From positions 62,001-126,000 of the forward strand of contig NZ_JACHOT010000006.1 of NCBI RefSeq assembly GCF_014200015.1: a DNA stretch of 64,000 nucleotides. Reading direction: 5' to 3'. This DNA comes from Aminobacter niigataensis. Lineage in GTDB: Bacteria; Pseudomonadota; Alphaproteobacteria; Rhizobiales; Rhizobiaceae. The translations under genes were made by a program, and so were the position numbers. This document shows, one piece after another, positions 61,257 through 64,000 of this stretch. Every line of letters starts with the position of its first letter. Within the stretch, counting starts at the first letter, position 1. The notes under the pieces were generated by a model. The model saw only the letters and a list, made by a program, of their open reading frames with translations. It was not told where the DNA came from and searched no databases.

Positions 61257-64000
61257 CTAGGCCGCCTGCCCTATTGGCGCCGACTGCGAAAAGGCTGCGA
61301 GCAGTTCGGCCTTGCGCTTCTCGAAGCGCGCGACGGAAGCGAGCTTGACATGGCCATAGCCGCGAACCTCTTCCGGCAGGCAGGCGAGTTCGGTGGCCGC
61401 CGAAAGGTTCTCCGGCGCCAGCCGTGCAATGAGGTCTTCGACGAGCGCAAAATAGTCCGCGATCAGGCGACGCTCCATCTTGCGCTCGGCGGTGCGGCCG
61501 AAGGGATCAAAGGACGTGCCGCGCAGGCCCTTCAGGCGGGCGAGTACGGCGAAGACCGGCTCGATCCAGCGGCCGATGGCGATCTTGGCCGGATGGCCGG
61601 TGCGCGGATCGACGCGGGTCAGCATGGGCGGCGCCAGATTGTACTGGAGCTTGAAGCCGCCTTCGAACTGCTCGGCGAGCTTCTGCCTGAACGCCGGATC
61701 GCGATGCAGCCGCGCAACCTCATATTCGTCCTTGTAGGCCATCAGCTTGAACGCGGCCTTGGCGACCGCATGGGCGAATGCCTCCTGGCCAGGTGCTGCC
61801 CGCGTCTCGGCCTGCCGCGCCTTGTCGACCAGCGCACGATAGCGCTCGGCATAGGCGGCGTTCTGGTAGCCTTTGAGAAAATCGACGCGTCGCGCGACGA
61901 TCTCGTCGAGCGTCTTGACCTCGGGCGCAGCTGAGGCGGGCAACATGCCCGCCTGGCGGCTGACGAAGTCCAGATCTTCGGCCGAGCGCCGGCCCCAGGC
62001 AAAGGCGGCACGGTTCATCGCGACGCCGGCGCCATTGAGGTCGATGGCCTTTTCAATCGCCCCGCGGCTGATCGGCACGAACCCCTTCTGCCAGGCGTGG
62101 CCGAGCAGGAACATGTTGGCGGCAATGGCGTCGCCGAACAGGGCCGTCGCGAGCTTCATGGCCGGCAGGGTGGTGAGCGCGTCCTCGCCACCGGCATTAC
62201 GCAGCCGGCGCAAGGTGGCGCCTTCGCGGAAGTCGATGGTGGTATCCTTCACAAACGAAGCGGTCGGAGCGAAATGATCGTCGACCACCGTCCTGGTCCG
62301 GCCCTTGCCGAAGGTGGCGATGGCGTTCTGCGAGGCAGCGACCACGAGATCGAAGCCGAGTACCAGATCGGCCTCGCCGGGTCCGATGCGCGCGGCGTTG
62401 AGCTGCTCGGGCTGCCGCGCCAGGCGGATATGCGAGACGACCGCGCCGTTCTTCTGCGCCAGGCCAGTCTGGTCGAGCGTCACCAGCGACAGGCCGTCGA
62501 GATGGGCCGCCTGGGACAGGATCGCGCTGACGGTGATGACGCCGGTGCCGCCGATGCCGGTCAGCAGCAGGCTGTAGGGCTCGGTGCCGAGGGCAGGGCG
62601 GTTCGGCTCTGCCAATGCGGCGTCGACCCCGCCGGCGGCCTTGGCGCGCGGCTTGCGCAGGCGTCCGCCCTCGATGGTGACGAAGCTCGGGCAGAAACCC
62701 TTGGTGCAGGAGAGGTCGGTGTTGCAGCTCGACTGGTTGATGGCGCGCTTGCGACCGAACTCGGTCTCGCGCGGTTCGATCGAGATGCAGTTGGAGACCG
62801 CCGAGCAGTCGCCGCAGCCCTCGCAGACCAGCTCGTTGATGAAGGCGCGCTTGGGTGAAACCGGATAGGTGCCGCGCTTGCGGCGGCGGCGCTTTTCGGC
62901 GGCGCAGACCTGGTCGTAGACCAGCACGGTGACGCCTTCGACCTCGCGCAGTTCGCGCTGGACCTGATCGAGTTCGTCGCGATGACGCACATTGACCGAA
63001 CGCGGCAACTGGCCTGCCAGCAGGTGCGGACGCTCTGAGACGACAATCACCTGTTTGGCACCCTCGGCCAGCACCTGGCCGACGATCGATGACACCGACA
63101 GCTCGCCGTCATGGCGCTGGCCGCCGGTCATGGCAACCGCATCGTTGTAGAGGATCTTGTAGGTGGCGTTGACCTTGGCAGCGATGCCGGCGCGGATCGC
63201 CAGCAGGCCGGAATGGAAATAGGTGCCGTCGCCCATGTTGACGAAGACGTGCTTCTCGTCGGTGAAGGGCGAAAGGCCGATCCACGAGCCGCCTTCACCG
63301 CCCATCTGGGTAAAGGTCGAGGTGTCGCGCTCCATGCCGATCACCATCATGTGGCAGCCGATACCGGTCGAGGCGCGGCTGCCCTTGGGCACCACGGTCG
63401 AGGTCGAGTGCGGGCAGCCGGAACAGAAATAGGGCTCGCGGTTGAGCAGGCCCGGTTCGGCAGGGGAGGGGGCTCCGACCAGCGACAACTCGGCCGCGCG
63501 GGCGGCAAGGCCGGCATCTTCAGTGCCGAGCCATTTCAAGATGGCGCGCGCAACCGACAGGGCGCCGATCTCGCCGATCGAGGGCAGGAGAGGGGAGCCG
63601 TCCGGACCGGACTTGCCGAAGACCTGTGGCCGGCGGTCGCCGGGCAGGTTGAACAGCAGCGACTTGATCTGCTCCTCGATCACCGGGCGCTTTTCCTCCA
63701 CAACGAAGACCTGATCCAGCCCGTCAGCGAATTCGCGCAGGCCTTCCGGCTCAAGCGGCCAGACCATGCCGACCTTGTAGAGGCGGATGCCGAGTTCGGC
63801 TGCACTGGCTTCGTCGATGCCAAGCAGCGACAGGGCGCCCTTGAGATCGAGCCAGGATTTGCCGGTCGAGACGATGCCGAGCTTGGCCCTGGGAGAGGGC
63901 CAGACCTGCCGGTCGAGGCGATTGGCACGAGCAAAGGCGAGCACGGCCGCAAGCTTGGTCTCGAGCCTGCGCTCCATCGCCTGCTGGGCGTCGGGCCAGC
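61257..64000 (-). CDS. indolepyruvate ferredoxin oxidoreductase (partial, C-terminal part)
   Basis: The frame is open through the right edge (WPDAQQAMERRLETKLA at the edge), so about 914 residues are visible and the N-terminus is missing; complete homologues are about 1150 residues. Present are the TPP-binding part (NMGDGTYFHSGLLAIRAGIA), iron-sulfur cysteines (CEGCGDCSAVSNC and CTKGFCPSF), the gamma-type domain (LLTGIGGTGVITVSAILSQA) and a C-terminal DUF6537-like region. It is the fused form that oxidises aryl pyruvates to acyl-CoA, reducing ferredoxin or a similar acceptor. Confidence 0.92.
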   Translation of the reverse strand, partial: WPDAQQAMERRLETKLAAVLAFARANRLDRQVWPSPRAKLGIVSTGKSWLDLKGALSLLGIDEASAAELGIRLYKVGMVWPLEPEGLREFADGLDQVFVVEEKRPVIEEQIKSLLFNLPGDRRPQVFGKSGPDGSPLLPSIGEIGALSVARAILKWLGTEDAGLAARAAELSLVGAPSPAEPGLLNREPYFCSGCPHSTSTVVPKGSRASTGIGCHMMVIGMERDTSTFTQMGGEGGSWIGLSPFTDEKHVFVNMGDGTYFHSGLLAIRAGIAAKVNATYKILYNDAVAMTGGQRHDGELSVSSIVGQVLAEGAKQVIVVSERPHLLAGQLPRSVNVRHRDELDQVQRELREVEGVTVLVYDQVCAAEKRRRRKRGTYPVSPKRAFINELVCEGCGDCSAVSNCISIEPRETEFGRKRAINQSSCNTDLSCTKGFCPSFVTIEGGRLRKPRAKAAGGVDAALAEPNRPALGTEPYSLLLTGIGGTGVITVSAILSQAAHLDGLSLVTLDQTGLAQKNGAVVSHIRLARQPEQLNAARIGPGEADLVLGFDLVVAASQNAIATFGKGRTRTVVDDHFAPTASFVKDTTIDFREGATLRRLRNAGGEDALTTLPAMKLATALFGDAIAANMFLLGHAWQKGFVPISRGAIEKAIDLNGAGVAMNRAAFAWGRRSAEDLDFVSRQAGMLPASAAPEVKTLDEIVARRVDFLKGYQNAAYAERYRALVDKARQAETRAAPGQEAFAHAVAKAAFKLMAYKDEYEVARLHRDPAFRQKLAEQFEGGFKLQYNLAPPMLTRVDPRTGHPAKIAIGRWIEPVFAVLARLKGLRGTSFDPFGRTAERKMERRLIADYFALVEDLIARLAPENLSAATELACLPEEVRGYGHVKLASVARFEKRKAELLAAFSQSAPIGQAA

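Noticed and set aside
1-64000. CRISPR arrays, tRNA or rRNA genes
   Set aside because: No regularly spaced repeats, cloverleaf-like segments or rRNA-like stretches were recognised by eye.

Overview
The window looks like part of a large secondary replicon (megaplasmid or chromid) of an alphaproteobacterium of the Rhizobiales, such as Rhizobium, Sinorhizobium, Mesorhizobium or Aminobacter relatives. The evidence is a complete repABC replication/partition module at 56.8-60.5 kb with two perfect parS palindromes and a small counter-transcript RNA locus between repB and repC, high G+C, a dense load of ABC importers with catabolic enzymes, and several copies or remnants of the rhizobial plasmid family DUF1612/RHE_PE00001. 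No rRNA, tRNA or CRISPR was recognised.

Layout. 0-3.6 kb: a polyamine-type ABC importer (ATPase cut by the window edge). 4.1-5.5 kb: a MATE exporter. 5.5-12.4 kb: a LacI-controlled operon with an inositol-monophosphatase-type enzyme, an ABC importer and a glycerophosphodiester phosphodiesterase, with a 16-bp palindromic operator candidate in front of the regulator. 12.8-23.0 kb: an IclR-linked run of ten genes (luciferase-like monooxygenase, gamma-glutamyltransferase-type enzyme, sulfonate-type ABC importer, two flavin reductases, aldehyde dehydrogenase, a small unknown protein, N-formylglutamate amidohydrolase). 23.4-28.1 kb: a deformylase-like protein with altered metal ligands, a DUF1612 gene with remnants beside it, a quinone oxidoreductase and an aspartase. 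28.3-42.4 kb: a deacetylase of the ArgE type, then fifteen same-strand genes that put a polyamine-type importer together with HpaB/HpaC monooxygenase, RidA, DUF1028, a divergent type II dehydroquinase, GST, GlcG-like, HutD-like and a RibF-like FAD synthetase. 42.4-43.6 kb: a low-G+C patch with an orphan J-domain-like gene. 43.6-52.4 kb: an amino-acid ABC operon with ureohydrolase, aspartase and asparaginase, faced by a LysR regulator. 52.4-56.6 kb: mobile-element debris, an aminotransferase, a tyrosine recombinase and a RES/Xre toxin-antitoxin pair. 56.8-61.2 kb: repC, repB, repA and a WGR protein. 61.3-64.0 kb: the C-terminal part of an indolepyruvate ferredoxin oxidoreductase.

Taken together the accessory genes read as uptake of small nitrogen- or phosphorus-containing organics (polyamine-like cations, acidic or guanidino amino acids, phosphodiesters, sulfonate-like compounds), followed by deamidation, deamination, hydrolysis or flavin-dependent oxidation. 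Substrates are inferred from family and context; none can be read directly from the sequence.
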